64,000 bases of DNA from an uncultured Anaerolineae bacterium (GTDB lineage Bacteria; Chloroflexota; Anaerolineae; Aggregatilineales; Phototrophicaceae), in the NCBI GenBank assembly GCA_938022205.1, contig CALIEB010000001.1:248001-312000 (forward strand), read 5' to 3'. The stretch's first letter is position 1, and every line of letters begins with the position of its first letter. Below the pieces are notes generated by a model that worked only from the letters and a program-made list of their open reading frames with translations, made no database searches and was not told the origin of the DNA. Of the stretch, positions 29,420 to 37,624 are shown one piece after another. The translations under genes were made by a program, and so were the position numbers.

Positions 29420-29541
29420 CCCCGCTCGTCGACAAGATTTCCATCCATACTCAAGCAAGACCACTTCGCGCGCGACACAGTCTCTCGTCATGCTAATAGG
29501 ACACGCGGCGACTGTAATTGTGCCACTCACACGCTTTATTT

Positions 29542-29570
29542 TTGCCCGAAAGCCAACACGGTGTTATACT
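29542..29570 (+). promoter_or_regulatory. Promoter TTGCCC-17-TATACT for the STAND-like gene
   Basis: -35 TTGCCC (29542-29547), a 17-base spacer and -10 TATACT (29565-29570) with TG at 29562-29563 in extended -10 position. It ends 43 bases before the ATG at 29614. Confidence 0.6.
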
Positions 29571-29613
29571 TGGGTATATCGTTTGAACCAACCCACACCG
29601 CACGGGGCAAACC

Positions 29614-32115
29614 ATGAGCGACTTTATTCCCCATACTGCACCAGCCAAGACTTTAGACGCACTGCCCCTCATGCACCCGGGACGACCTGTCGGGCGCGAT
29701 GAGGTTTTCAAGAAAGCCTACGCGCAATTGCAAACCGCACAGCCTGTGCTACTGCACGGCGCGAGCGGTAACGGTAAAACCACCGTCGCAGCAGCACTAG
29801 CGGCGGTCTACATTCAACAAGGCGTGGGCGTGTTGTGGCTGGACGGCAGCGTCTCACAGCTTGCCGAGCTGCTCGTACAGGTGGGACGCGCCTACCACGC
29901 CAAAGAGCTGACGACTAGCGAGCAGCCAACGGCGTTAGCGGGCGCAGCCGCCAGCCTGCTGTTGCAGCACAAGCCCTTCATTGTGCTAGACAACGTTCGC
30001 GATGCCCTGCCTATCAGCCAGTTTTTGGAAAAATGCGCGCCCAAGCTGCCCGTGCTGCTCCTAAGTGACAGCGAGCTAAGCGGCACGTGGCACAGCATCG
30101 CCATAGGCAAGCTAGCGGACATTGACGCGCTGCTGCTCTTTAAACAAAAAGCGGGCATCAGCGACGATAAACACGATATTGACGGCTACGGCATCGCCAA
30201 GATTGCGGGCTACCTGCCCTTTCCGCTGGTGCTAACCGCGCGGGCGATGGTTGCCGCCAAGCAAACGCCCGCCGAGTTCTTCAAGGTCTATCAGACCATC
30301 GCGCAAACGCTCAAAGGCGACGGCACAGCCGCAGCGATTGCCGCCAGCTATCGCGCCCTCAACAGCGCGCTGCAGGGGTTGATTTTGGTAATGGGCGCGA
30401 CGTTCACGGGAGAAGCGGGCTTACCACTGTTGGCGATGGCTAGCGGCGTGCCGCAGGATGCTATCGACCAAGCGATGACCATTTTGGCGCAGCTTTATCT
30501 CGTCGAACGCTTCACGCGCTATGAGCAGCCCTACTATCGCTTGCATCCGTTGGTACACGCTTTTGCACAGAACACGCTCAAAGGCACAAATCGCCTTGAG
30601 TCGCTGCAAACCAAAGTCAAAGAGGCTACGCTGGCTTATGCCAAGCAGTTTGGCACGCGCGGCAAAAGCCAGCACAACCGCCTTGCCGCCGAGATGGACA
30701 ACTTCATAGCGACCGCGCAGTGGGCGAGCGAACATGGCGAGCGCACTGTTGCCAACGAGCTGATGACCACGCTATTGCAGGCGGATGAGTTCGTCAGCGA
30801 GCGCGGCTATGTTTACGAGCTGCTCAAGCTGCGCCAGCTCGGCAGCGGCTCGACCAGCGCGTTTCCGGCGTATGGCAGCGAGCCTGCGCTTGCACCCGAA
30901 GACCTTGACGAAAAAGAAGACTTTGAGCTTGAGGATTACGACGAAGAAAATTACGAAGAGGTCGAGGAAGACGAGGCGGAACTCCCCTACAAGCGCGACA
31001 TGCTCGCTGACGACGATGAGGAGGAGCGCGCACCCGAAGCAGACAGCACGCGCCCGCCTGCCGCGCTCAAGACGGATACGCTCGCCAGCATTGACCTTGA
31101 GCAACTGCGCCTTGCGTTGCAACAAGCCAAGCAGCAGCGTGACATGCCGCGCACGCTGCAAATCTTGAAAGCTATCGCCAAAGTGCAAATCGGGCAAAAT
31201 CGCTTAGAAGAAGCACTCGCTACTCACAACGACATTTTGCAGCTGGTGGAACAAGCGCGCGACGAAGCCGCTACGTTAGAAACGTTAGAAATGCTGGCGG
31301 CACTGCTGGCTAAGACGGGTAACCATCAAGCGTCGGTGCTGCACGCCATTCGCGGCATCACGCTGGCGGAGACGCTGAAGGACGACGCGACGCGCCTCAA
31401 TCTGCTGCTTACGCTGGGCGACGCGCGCCAAGAGCTTGGCGAGCTGGACAACGCGGCGCGCGCCTTCTCGCAGGCGTTGACGCTGGCACGCGAGACAGGC
31501 GACCGCCATCATGAGGCACTCGCATTGTACAAGCTGGGTTACACGGAATTAGACAAGGGTGACGCGGAAGAAGCCATTCGCCTCTTAGAAGAAGCGCGCG
31601 AGCTTTTCAAAGCGCAAAACCGCCGTGACTACGAAGGGCGCGTGATGGGCGGCTTAGGCGCAGCCTATGCCGAACAAGAACGTTGGAGCGAAGCCATCCG
31701 CTACTACAAGTCATCGTTGTACATTGCCCGCGAAGTCAAAGACCGCGACGAGGAAGCACTGCAGCTCAGCAACCTTGCGCAAGCGCAAGTCCAAGCCAAG
31801 CAGCTTCCCGACGCGCTGCTCAGCTACCGTCAAGCCTTGCATCTTGCCTACGAGAGCGGCAATCGTGATAACATCGTCACCGCCATTCTCGACCTGACAC
31901 GACTGATGACGCAAAGCAAGCGGCTGCTAGGCATCTGCCAGCTACTGCTGCAAGACGCGGAAAACCTCGACCCCAACGACCGCGACGTGCAGCAGCTGCG
32001 CGCCTCTGTTGAACAGCAGCTCGCGCAAGCCGGCGCACAGGGGGTTAAGCAAGCCCCTGTCAGCGGCACAGCGCGCGATTACGCCGCCAACGCTTACAAA
32101 CTTTTAGACGAGTAA
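29614..32115 (+). CDS. STAND/NB-ARC-like NTPase with acidic linker and TPR domain
   Basis: 833 residues. The N-terminal third is a STAND-type NTPase: a VGRDE entry motif, Walker A GASGNGKT (49-56), a Walker B-like FIVLDNV near residue 124, and a winged-helix-like region ending in YYRLHPLVHAFAQ near residue 310. Residues about 428-485 form a very acidic, Asp/Glu/Tyr-rich linker. Residues 500-790 are TPRs (ALALYKLGYTELDKGDAEEA, GLGAAYAEQERWSEAIRYYK). Such proteins work as ligand-gated switches in signalling, transcription or defence; no effector domain is visible here. The MBL-fold gene follows after 16 bases and could be co-transcribed. Confidence 0.85.
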   Translation: MSDFIPHTAPAKTLDALPLMHPGRPVGRDEVFKKAYAQLQTAQPVLLHGASGNGKTTVAAALAAVYIQQGVGVLWLDGSVSQLAELLVQVGRAYHAKELTTSEQPTALAGAAASLLLQHKPFIVLDNVRDALPISQFLEKCAPKLPVLLLSDSELSGTWHSIAIGKLADIDALLLFKQKAGISDDKHDIDGYGIAKIAGYLPFPLVLTARAMVAAKQTPAEFFKVYQTIAQTLKGDGTAAAIAASYRALNSALQGLILVMGATFTGEAGLPLLAMASGVPQDAIDQAMTILAQLYLVERFTRYEQPYYRLHPLVHAFAQNTLKGTNRLESLQTKVKEATLAYAKQFGTRGKSQHNRLAAEMDNFIATAQWASEHGERTVANELMTTLLQADEFVSERGYVYELLKLRQLGSGSTSAFPAYGSEPALAPEDLDEKEDFELEDYDEENYEEVEEDEAELPYKRDMLADDDEEERAPEADSTRPPAALKTDTLASIDLEQLRLALQQAKQQRDMPRTLQILKAIAKVQIGQNRLEEALATHNDILQLVEQARDEAATLETLEMLAALLAKTGNHQASVLHAIRGITLAETLKDDATRLNLLLTLGDARQELGELDNAARAFSQALTLARETGDRHHEALALYKLGYTELDKGDAEEAIRLLEEARELFKAQNRRDYEGRVMGGLGAAYAEQERWSEAIRYYKSSLYIAREVKDRDEEALQLSNLAQAQVQAKQLPDALLSYRQALHLAYESGNRDNIVTAILDLTRLMTQSKRLLGICQLLLQDAENLDPNDRDVQQLRASVEQQLAQAGAQGVKQAPVSGTARDYAANAYKLLDE

Positions 32116-32131
32116 ACGAAAGGAAAATCTC

Positions 32132-32818
32132 ATGACAATCACGTTAACTTGGCTAGGACATTCGGCTTTTAGCATCGCTATTGACGGACGTAAGCTATTG
32201 ATTGACCCGTTCATCACCAACAATCCGCTGGCGACCGTCTCCGCCGACAGCTTGGAGGCGGAAGTCATTCTCGTCACGCACGCGCACGCCGACCACATCG
32301 GCGACACGGTGAGCATCGCCAAGCGCACTGGCGCGACCGTTGTCGCCACGCCGGAAATTTGCCACTGGCTGAGCAAGCAAGGCGTAGAAACGCTGTGGGA
32401 AGGCAACACAGGCGGCACGTATCGCGGCGACTTCTTTGAAGCAACGTGGACGATGGCATTTCACACGTGCTCGCTGCCTGATGGCAGCTACGGCGGGCAG
32501 CCGATGGGCTTTCTCATCCGGGCGCAAGGCAAGACCATCTACCATGCAGGCGACACGGGGTTGTTTGGTGACATGCGCTTGCTCGGCGAGGCGGGCATCG
32601 ATGTCGCGCTGTTGCCTATCGGTGACAAGTACACGATGGGCATCAGCGATAGCGTGCGCGCTGTCCAGTTTCTCAAGCCGCAGTATGTCATCCCGATGCA
32701 CTTCAACACGTTCCCACCTATCGCGCAGGATGCCAGCGCGTGGGCGGAGCGCGTGCATCGTGAGACCAGTGCCAAGCCGATTGTGCTAGACCCGAGCGGT
32801 GAATTCACCATCACTTAG
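32132..32818 (+). CDS. MBL-fold metal-dependent hydrolase, UPF0173 type
   Basis: 228 residues matching the UPF0173 family in length and motifs: LTWLGHSAFSI at the N-terminus, THAHADHIGD as the HxHxDH metal site near residue 50, HAGDTGLFGDM, and VIPMHFNTFP with the last His ligand. It probably hydrolyses a small ester or phosphoester, but family members have no agreed physiological substrate. It lies 16 bases after the STAND-like gene on the same strand. Confidence 0.93.
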   Translation: MTITLTWLGHSAFSIAIDGRKLLIDPFITNNPLATVSADSLEAEVILVTHAHADHIGDTVSIAKRTGATVVATPEICHWLSKQGVETLWEGNTGGTYRGDFFEATWTMAFHTCSLPDGSYGGQPMGFLIRAQGKTIYHAGDTGLFGDMRLLGEAGIDVALLPIGDKYTMGISDSVRAVQFLKPQYVIPMHFNTFPPIAQDASAWAERVHRETSAKPIVLDPSGEFTIT

Positions 32819-32908
32819 CGGCAAGTTTAACTAGCGTAAAATAAAAAAATCAGCTTGGTGAATTTAAGGTGAAATCCAACAAAAGTTACAGATAACCTGT
32901 TGTTGCAT

Positions 32909-32917
32909 TGCTATGAT
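32909..32917 (+). promoter_or_regulatory. Extended -10 promoter TGCTATGAT for the ferredoxin gene
   Basis: TGC plus TATGAT, 53 bases upstream of the ferredoxin ATG in an AT-richer intergenic stretch. GTTACA upstream is too far away for a standard spacer. It fits the shared TGCTAnnAT pattern. Confidence 0.55.
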
Positions 32918-32970
32918 AGGGGCAGTAAACTCTCAATCACCTACTCGTTATCTGAACAGGAGCTGCCCCT

Positions 32971-33324
32971 ATGACCCACATTATTACCAGCCTTTGCTTG
33001 CGCGACGGTGCTTGCATGGAAGTTTGCCCGGTGGAATGCATTGTGCCGGGCAAGCCCGAAGAAGAATGGCCCTGGTACTTCATTGACCCTGACACGTGCA
33101 TTGACTGCGGCGCGTGCATTCCAGAATGCCCGTTTGAAGCCATCTTCATCGAGGAAGAAGTGCCTGCCGAATACGAGATGATGGAAGGTCAAGAGCGCGT
33201 GCCTTTTGATACCAAGCAGCTTGTCACGCACAAAGAAGGCGATATTGTCGACCTTACGCCCGACATTCAGTACAACTACGCCTTCTTCAGCAAGGGCCCC
33301 GGTTACGAAGCTCTCAACATGTAA
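32971..33324 (+). CDS. Dicluster ferredoxin, FdxA-like
   Basis: 117 residues, a small soluble electron carrier. The first cluster region has Cys9, Cys15, Cys19 and Cys23 (CLRDGACMEVCPVEC). The second has Cys43, Cys46, Cys49 and Cys53 in CIDCGACIPECP. Compared with Azotobacter FdI (C-x7-C-x3-C-P), the first spacing is shorter (C-x5-C-x3-C-P). Only three clear ligands remain for cluster I (9, 15, 53), which favours one [3Fe-4S] and one [4Fe-4S] cluster; two [4Fe-4S] clusters cannot be excluded. A polar C-terminal extension (about 62-117) has no recognised function. Its partners are unknown, and the window's P450s are candidates only by co-occurrence. Confidence 0.92.
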   Translation: MTHIITSLCLRDGACMEVCPVECIVPGKPEEEWPWYFIDPDTCIDCGACIPECPFEAIFIEEEVPAEYEMMEGQERVPFDTKQLVTHKEGDIVDLTPDIQYNYAFFSKGPGYEALNM

Positions 33325-33352
33325 AATTGGGCGGTTTTACGCTATGTTTGTG

Positions 33353-33380
33353 GGGACGGCACGTGTCGTCCCTTTTTTAT
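33353..33380 (+). terminator. Rho-independent terminator after ferredoxin
   Basis: GGGACG (33353-33358) pairs with CGTCCC (33367-33372); the eight-base loop GCACGTGT can pair partly within itself. Six T follow, then ATTT. It lies between the ferredoxin gene and the GT2 gene. Confidence 0.85.
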
Positions 33381-33402
33381 TTCGCCACAAACAGGAGCTG
33401 CC

Positions 33403-34395
33403 GTGACCACTGTTAGCCTCATCATGACCGTTCTCAACGAGGGCGCAAGCATTGACGCACTGATGCACAGCCTGCTCACACAAACACAGCAACCCGACGA
33501 AATCATCGTGGTGGACGGCGGCAGCCACGATGACACCGTAGCGCGCTTACATGCCTTCCAAGACCGTTTGCCGCTGCGGGTGCTAGTGGCGAAGGGCGCA
33601 AACATCAGCGCGGGGCGTAACCTTGCCATCCAGCATGCCAGCGGCGACATTCTCGCCATTACCGACGCGGGCGTGCGTCTGCGCGAGGACTGGCTGGAGC
33701 GTGTGACCGCACCGCTGCGCGCTAACCCCGCCCTAACCGTAAGTGCGGGCTTCTTTGAGGCAGACGCGCACACGCTGTTTGAGGTGGCACTCGCGGCGAA
33801 CACGCTGCCGCTTGTGGACGAAATTCGCCCTGAGAGCTTCTTGCCCAGCAGCCGCAGCGTGGCGGTGCGACGCGAGGCTGCGCTGGCGGTAGGTGGTTAC
33901 CCAGAATGGCTAGATTACTGCGAAGACTTGATTTTTGACCTCAACCTGAAAGCCACGCAGCCACCGTTCGCCTTCGCAGCCGACGCTATCGTTTACTTTC
34001 GCCCGCGCCCGAACGCCATCGCTTTCTTCAAGCAGTACTATCGCTACGCACGCGGTGACGGTAAAGCCGACCTCTGGCGCAAGCGGCATCAATTGCGCTA
34101 CGCGGTGTACTTGCTCGGGCTACCTGCGCTGCTGTTGGCGGGCGCACTGTTGCACCCGCTCTTCTGGGGCGTGCTGCTGGCGGGCGGCTTTGCCTACTGC
34201 TGGCAAGCGTGGCGGCGTGTCCCTGTGCTGATGCGGCGCGCGCCACGCCGTGACCTTGCCGCGTGGGTGTGGGTGCTGCTGCTAGTGCCGCTGCTGCGCG
34301 CTTGGGGCGATGTTGCCAAGATGTGCGGCTATCCTGTGGGCTGGCGTTGGCGCAAACGCCACACCCCGCCCCCTGCTTTTGTTTCAAAGTTGTAA
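33403..34395 (+). CDS. Family 2 glycosyltransferase with C-terminal membrane helices
   Basis: 330 residues. A GT-A domain contains SLIMTVLNEGASID, IIVVDGGSHDDT and ITDAGVRLREDW in the DxD region. Two hydrophobic segments follow (about 228-262, possibly a pair, and 286-305). The start is GTG at 33403 with AGGAG nine bases upstream; the sequence ACAGGAGCTGCC at this RBS also occurs at the ferredoxin RBS. It may transfer sugars to a surface glycan, but donor and acceptor are unknown and no sugar genes are adjacent. Confidence 0.88.
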   Translation: MTTVSLIMTVLNEGASIDALMHSLLTQTQQPDEIIVVDGGSHDDTVARLHAFQDRLPLRVLVAKGANISAGRNLAIQHASGDILAITDAGVRLREDWLERVTAPLRANPALTVSAGFFEADAHTLFEVALAANTLPLVDEIRPESFLPSSRSVAVRREAALAVGGYPEWLDYCEDLIFDLNLKATQPPFAFAADAIVYFRPRPNAIAFFKQYYRYARGDGKADLWRKRHQLRYAVYLLGLPALLLAGALLHPLFWGVLLAGGFAYCWQAWRRVPVLMRRAPRRDLAAWVWVLLLVPLLRAWGDVAKMCGYPVGWRWRKRHTPPPAFVSKL

Positions 34396-34457
34396 TGTGA
34401 AACCGACGCTCGTCTTCTTCTTTGATATGTTTAACGTTAAGAAAAGGTTTTGAGTGC

Positions 34458-34487
34458 TTGACACTATTTCCAAAACCTCCCTATAAT
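34458..34487 (+). promoter_or_regulatory. Consensus promoter TTGACA-18-TATAAT for yceD-sigma-rsfS
   Basis: A perfect -35 TTGACA (34458-34463), an 18-base spacer and a perfect -10 TATAAT (34482-34487). It is the strongest match in the window and lies about 80 bases upstream of the GTG start, leaving a leader that contains a hairpin. Confidence 0.85.
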
Positions 34488-34511
34488 CCCTTTATACATC
34501 CTTATCTGCGC

Positions 34512-34540
34512 GAAGGTTAGGACGCGCCCCACTAACCTTC
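34512..34540 (+). promoter_or_regulatory. Leader hairpin upstream of yceD
   Basis: GAAGGTTAG (34512-34520) and CTAACCTTC (34532-34540) form a perfect nine-base stem with an 11-base loop, inside the leader between the consensus promoter and the GTG start. No T run follows, so it is not an intrinsic terminator. It may stabilise the mRNA or bind a regulator. Confidence 0.6.
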
Positions 34541-34565
34541 TACAAATAAACTTAGGCAAACCACC

Positions 34566-35096
34566 GTGAAACTGCCAACGCCGCACTTTATCAGCAACCG
34601 TGTTCTTAAGGTAAATGTGGGGTTCTTGCTATCGGCGGGCGCAGGCAACTATCAAGACTCACGCTTGGACATCCCCGACCCCCTTCGCGTGGCGGATGAC
34701 CTCGACGTTCACAGCATTGAAGGAACACTGCGACTAACTCGCACCAAAGAAGGCGTGCTGGTACAAGCACGGGTCACCATTATCGTAGATAACATTTGTT
34801 CGCGCTGCTTAGATGTCGTGCAACAAGCCATTGACCTCGACTTAGAGGAACTATACGCGCACCCACCGTCAAGCATCAGTGAATTTGGCATTGGTGCGGA
34901 TGCCATTTTAGACCTTGCGCCGCTGCTGCGCGCCGAAGTGCTGATTGAGAAAAGCCACAAGATTTTGTGTCGCGAGGATTGCCTTGGGCTGTGTCCTGAG
35001 TGTGGTGCTAATCTCAACCACGAGGCTTGCACATGCAACACAGAGCAAATCGACCCACGCTTAGCACGCTTAAAAGAATTATTGGACAGAGAGTAA
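34566..35096 (+). CDS. yceD: YceD/DUF177 family protein
   Basis: 176 residues with the DUF177 pattern: a beta-rich N-terminal half, a CSRCL motif near residue 80, an acidic stretch, and the C-terminal metal-type signature [18 protein letters not shown] with a following CTC. YceD is linked to 23S rRNA and ribosome biogenesis in other bacteria, where it normally precedes rpmF (L32). Here the next gene, seven bases on, is a sigma factor. The start is GTG at 34566 behind a strong promoter and leader hairpin. Confidence 0.92.
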   Translation: MKLPTPHFISNRVLKVNVGFLLSAGAGNYQDSRLDIPDPLRVADDLDVHSIEGTLRLTRTKEGVLVQARVTIIVDNICSRCLDVVQQAIDLDLEELYAHPPSSISEFGIGADAILDLAPLLRAEVLIEKSHKILCREDCLGLCPECGANLNHEACTCNTEQIDPRLARLKELLDRE

Positions 35097-35103
35097 CTTT
35101 CTC

Positions 35104-36210
35104 ATGGGGGGTTCTGTGAGTGACTTTGAAGTGCCTTACGAAAGTGATTTTGACCTAGCAGGGCGCGCTGCCTACGCTGACTTTGACGAACTCGACCTCT
35201 TAGAAGACGAGGACTTGTTCTTTGACGAAGACTTTAGTGAAGACGACGCAGAGGCATTTACCGACGACGAGTTGGACGAGGAATTGTTTTACGACAACAG
35301 CGAAATTGCCCCTAACGACACCGTCGGACTGTACCTAAAAGAGATGGCACGTGTGCCATTGCTGTCGTTAGAAGAAGAGGTGGCACTAGCAAAAGCCGTT
35401 GAGCTGGGCATGGAAGCGCAAAAGAAACTGCAAAAGCAGCCGCGCAGCCCTCAAGCCGACCTATGGCGGGAGCAAGTACAGGCGGCGACAGAAGCCCGCG
35501 AGCATCTTATCAAAGCGAACACGCGCCTTGTCGTCAGCATCGCCAAGAAGTACATTACGCGCGGCGTGCCGTTTCTTGACCTCATTCAAGAGGGCAACTT
35601 AGGCTTGATGAAAGCCGTCGAGAAGTTTGACTATCAGCGCGGCTTTCGCTTTAGCACTTACGCCACATGGTGGATACGCCAGACGATTACCCGTGCCATT
35701 GCCGATCAAGGGCGCACCATTCGCGTTCCTGTCCACATGAGCGACCGCATCCGCCGCGTGTACCGCATCGTGCGCGACATCGAGCAGCGCGAAGGACGCA
35801 AACCGACAATGGCAGAAATTGCCGAACAAATGGGGTGTGACGTGCGCAAAATTCAATGGATGCTCAAGGTCTCTTGGCAGCCGCTGAGCCTTGAAAGCCC
35901 GATCGGCGACGACGAAGACAGCGAGCTAGGCAGCTTCATCGAGAACGAAACCGCCGTGACCCCATCCGAAGCCCTCAACACGCAGTCCCTCAAAGAGAAA
36001 ATCGAAGAGCTGCTAGCGACGCTCAGCCCACGCGAGGCGCGTATCCTGCGCCTGCGTTTTGGCTTGCAAAACGGGCGTGCCTACACGCTTGAAGAGGTCG
36101 GGCAGAAGTTTGGGCTGACCCGCGAGCGCATCCGCCAGATTGAAGGACGCGCGTTGCGACGGCTGCGCCACCCACGCCGCAGTCGTCAACTGCGCGATTT
36201 TCTGGCATAA
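35104..36210 (+). CDS. rpoD: Primary-type RNA polymerase sigma factor (RpoD/SigA)
   Basis: 368 residues. Region 1.1 is replaced by a very acidic N-terminus (about 5-70). Region 1.2 begins at [17 protein letters not shown]. Region 2 includes [19 protein letters not shown] and [15 protein letters not shown]. Region 3.0 reads VPVHMSD, region 3.2 contains [11 protein letters not shown], and region 4.2 reads [18 protein letters not shown], the -35-binding helix. In E. coli sigma70, His455 and Glu458 of VHMIE contact the TG of extended -10 promoters; here they are His and Asp, in keeping with the TGCTAnnAT promoters in this window. It is coupled to yceD with a seven-base gap. A GTG start at 35116 is also possible. 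Confidence 0.95.
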   Translation: MGGSVSDFEVPYESDFDLAGRAAYADFDELDLLEDEDLFFDEDFSEDDAEAFTDDELDEELFYDNSEIAPNDTVGLYLKEMARVPLLSLEEEVALAKAVELGMEAQKKLQKQPRSPQADLWREQVQAATEAREHLIKANTRLVVSIAKKYITRGVPFLDLIQEGNLGLMKAVEKFDYQRGFRFSTYATWWIRQTITRAIADQGRTIRVPVHMSDRIRRVYRIVRDIEQREGRKPTMAEIAEQMGCDVRKIQWMLKVSWQPLSLESPIGDDEDSELGSFIENETAVTPSEALNTQSLKEKIEELLATLSPREARILRLRFGLQNGRAYTLEEVGQKFGLTRERIRQIEGRALRRLRHPRRSRQLRDFLA

Positions 36211-36238
36211 TTGTACAACAACAAAGGAGCAAAAAACC

Positions 36239-36589
36239 CTGGACTCACTAACCCTAGCACGCTTAATTGTAGACACTGTAGAAGAGCATAAAGCCGAAAA
36301 TATTGTGCTGCTTGACTTGCGCCCCGACACGATTATGGCAGATTTTTTTGTCATCCTAAACGGCAACAGCGACCGCCAAATCCGCGCCCTCACCGACTAT
36401 GTGCGACAAGCTGTCAAAGAAAAAGCGGGCAAACTGCCTTACAGCGTAGAAGGTACGCCCGAAAGCGGCTGGGTCTTGATGGACTTCAGCGATGTCATCG
36501 TGCATATCTTCAGTGCCGAACAGCGCGACTACTACGACATTGAGACACTGTGGGGACATGTCGCGCAGGTGCTGCTCAACATTCAGTAG
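36239..36589 (+). CDS. rsfS: Ribosomal silencing factor RsfS, probable CTG start
   Basis: 116 residues matching RsfS/RsfA, which binds L14 of the large subunit and blocks subunit joining when nutrients are low. Signatures: LDLRPDTIMADFFVIL, GNSDRQIRAL, PYSVEGTPESGWVLMDFSD and RDYYDIETLWG. Homology begins at DSLTLARLIVDTVEEH, and the only start codon in the right place is CTG at 36239, with AAAGGAG nine bases upstream. The next in-frame ATG would remove about 30 conserved residues, and reading further upstream would run into the sigma gene. It is the last gene of the yceD-sigma-rsfS operon. Confidence 0.92.
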   Translation: MDSLTLARLIVDTVEEHKAENIVLLDLRPDTIMADFFVILNGNSDRQIRALTDYVRQAVKEKAGKLPYSVEGTPESGWVLMDFSDVIVHIFSAEQRDYYDIETLWGHVAQVLLNIQ

Positions 36590-36595
36590 TCACCG

Positions 36596-37624
36596 CTAAA
36601 CAAACGGATAGTCTAGCATCATCGCCTCCAGTGCAAGGCGCAGGTTGGCGTTGGTGTTAAGCGTTTGGTAGAGCGTCTTGCGCGTCGCTAGCAGGGCGCG
36701 CTTGGCATCTTGCGGGCTGATGCGTGCCGCTAGCTTTTGAATGGTGGGCAGATGATCGCTGTTGCAGGGCTTGACGCTGCTCTGCTGGGTCGTCAGCAGC
36801 ACATCGCGCCAAAACGTCTGCCACATCTCTAGCCCGTAGCGTCCCGCGTCGCGGTCTTTCGTGGCCACTTCGGCAAACGTCTCCGCCACTTCAAAGCGTT
36901 GGGCGCGGTTGCCCTCAATCGCCCGCAGCAACATCCCCAGCAAGTTCTCCCGCTCGGAAAGCACCTCTGGGTTAGCAAACGCCTCCAACGCCCACCCCAC
37001 GCGCCCACTGCTTAGGCGTGCCAGAAGCGTCGCGTCGGCTTCGCTCGCCCCACGCGCCATTAGCACCGCCTGCACGGTCTCAAGCGGCGCAGGACGCAGC
37101 GGAATGTGCTGGCAGCGGCTTTTAATGGTCGGCAGCACGCTGTCGGGCGTTCGCGCCAGCACAATTAGCACCGCGTGCGGGGGTGGCTCTTCAAGCGTCT
37201 TGAGCAGCGCGTCCTGCACACGCGGCTGCACCTGCTCAAAGTTAGGCAGTACAGCCACACGATAGCGCGAGTCATAGGGTTTAAGCGCAATCTGACGCAA
37301 CAGGTCGCGCACCGCGTCAATGCGAATGGCACCGCTGCGCTCGTCCGCCTGCACTTGCAAGATGTCGGGGTGGTTACCGCTAACCATCAAACGGCAAGAG
37401 CGACACGCGCCACAAGGGCGTGCGTCGCTTTCAGGCACGGTGCAGTTCAAGGCTTGCGCAAAGCGATGCGCCAGCGTGCTTTTGCCAATGCCCGCACTGC
37501 CTGTGATGAGATAGGCGTGGCGCGTGCGCGCATGACGCAGCGTCTTGCTCAGAAAGTCAATCGCCCAATCATGCCCAAACACCCCCCAATGTGGAAAGCG
37601 TGTTAGGCGTTGACCGTTTTCCAT
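36596..37624 (-). CDS. holB: DNA polymerase III subunit delta'
   Basis: A 342-residue clamp-loader subunit of the replicative polymerase. It has HWGVFGHDWAIDFL, Walker A TGSAGIGKST, a four-Cys zinc module (CTVPESDARPCGACRSC), ALLKTLEEPP and the conserved SRCQ. The Walker B position is VLPNFEQVQ, lacking the Asp-Glu pair, as is usual for delta' subunits that do not hydrolyse ATP. The ATG at 37624 lies inside the end of the upstream gene, giving a 22-base overlap, so the two are probably co-translated. Confidence 0.95.
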   Translation of the reverse strand: MENGQRLTRFPHWGVFGHDWAIDFLSKTLRHARTRHAYLITGSAGIGKSTLAHRFAQALNCTVPESDARPCGACRSCRLMVSGNHPDILQVQADERSGAIRIDAVRDLLRQIALKPYDSRYRVAVLPNFEQVQPRVQDALLKTLEEPPPHAVLIVLARTPDSVLPTIKSRCQHIPLRPAPLETVQAVLMARGASEADATLLARLSSGRVGWALEAFANPEVLSERENLLGMLLRAIEGNRAQRFEVAETFAEVATKDRDAGRYGLEMWQTFWRDVLLTTQQSSVKPCNSDHLPTIQKLAARISPQDAKRALLATRKTLYQTLNTNANLRLALEAMMLDYPFV

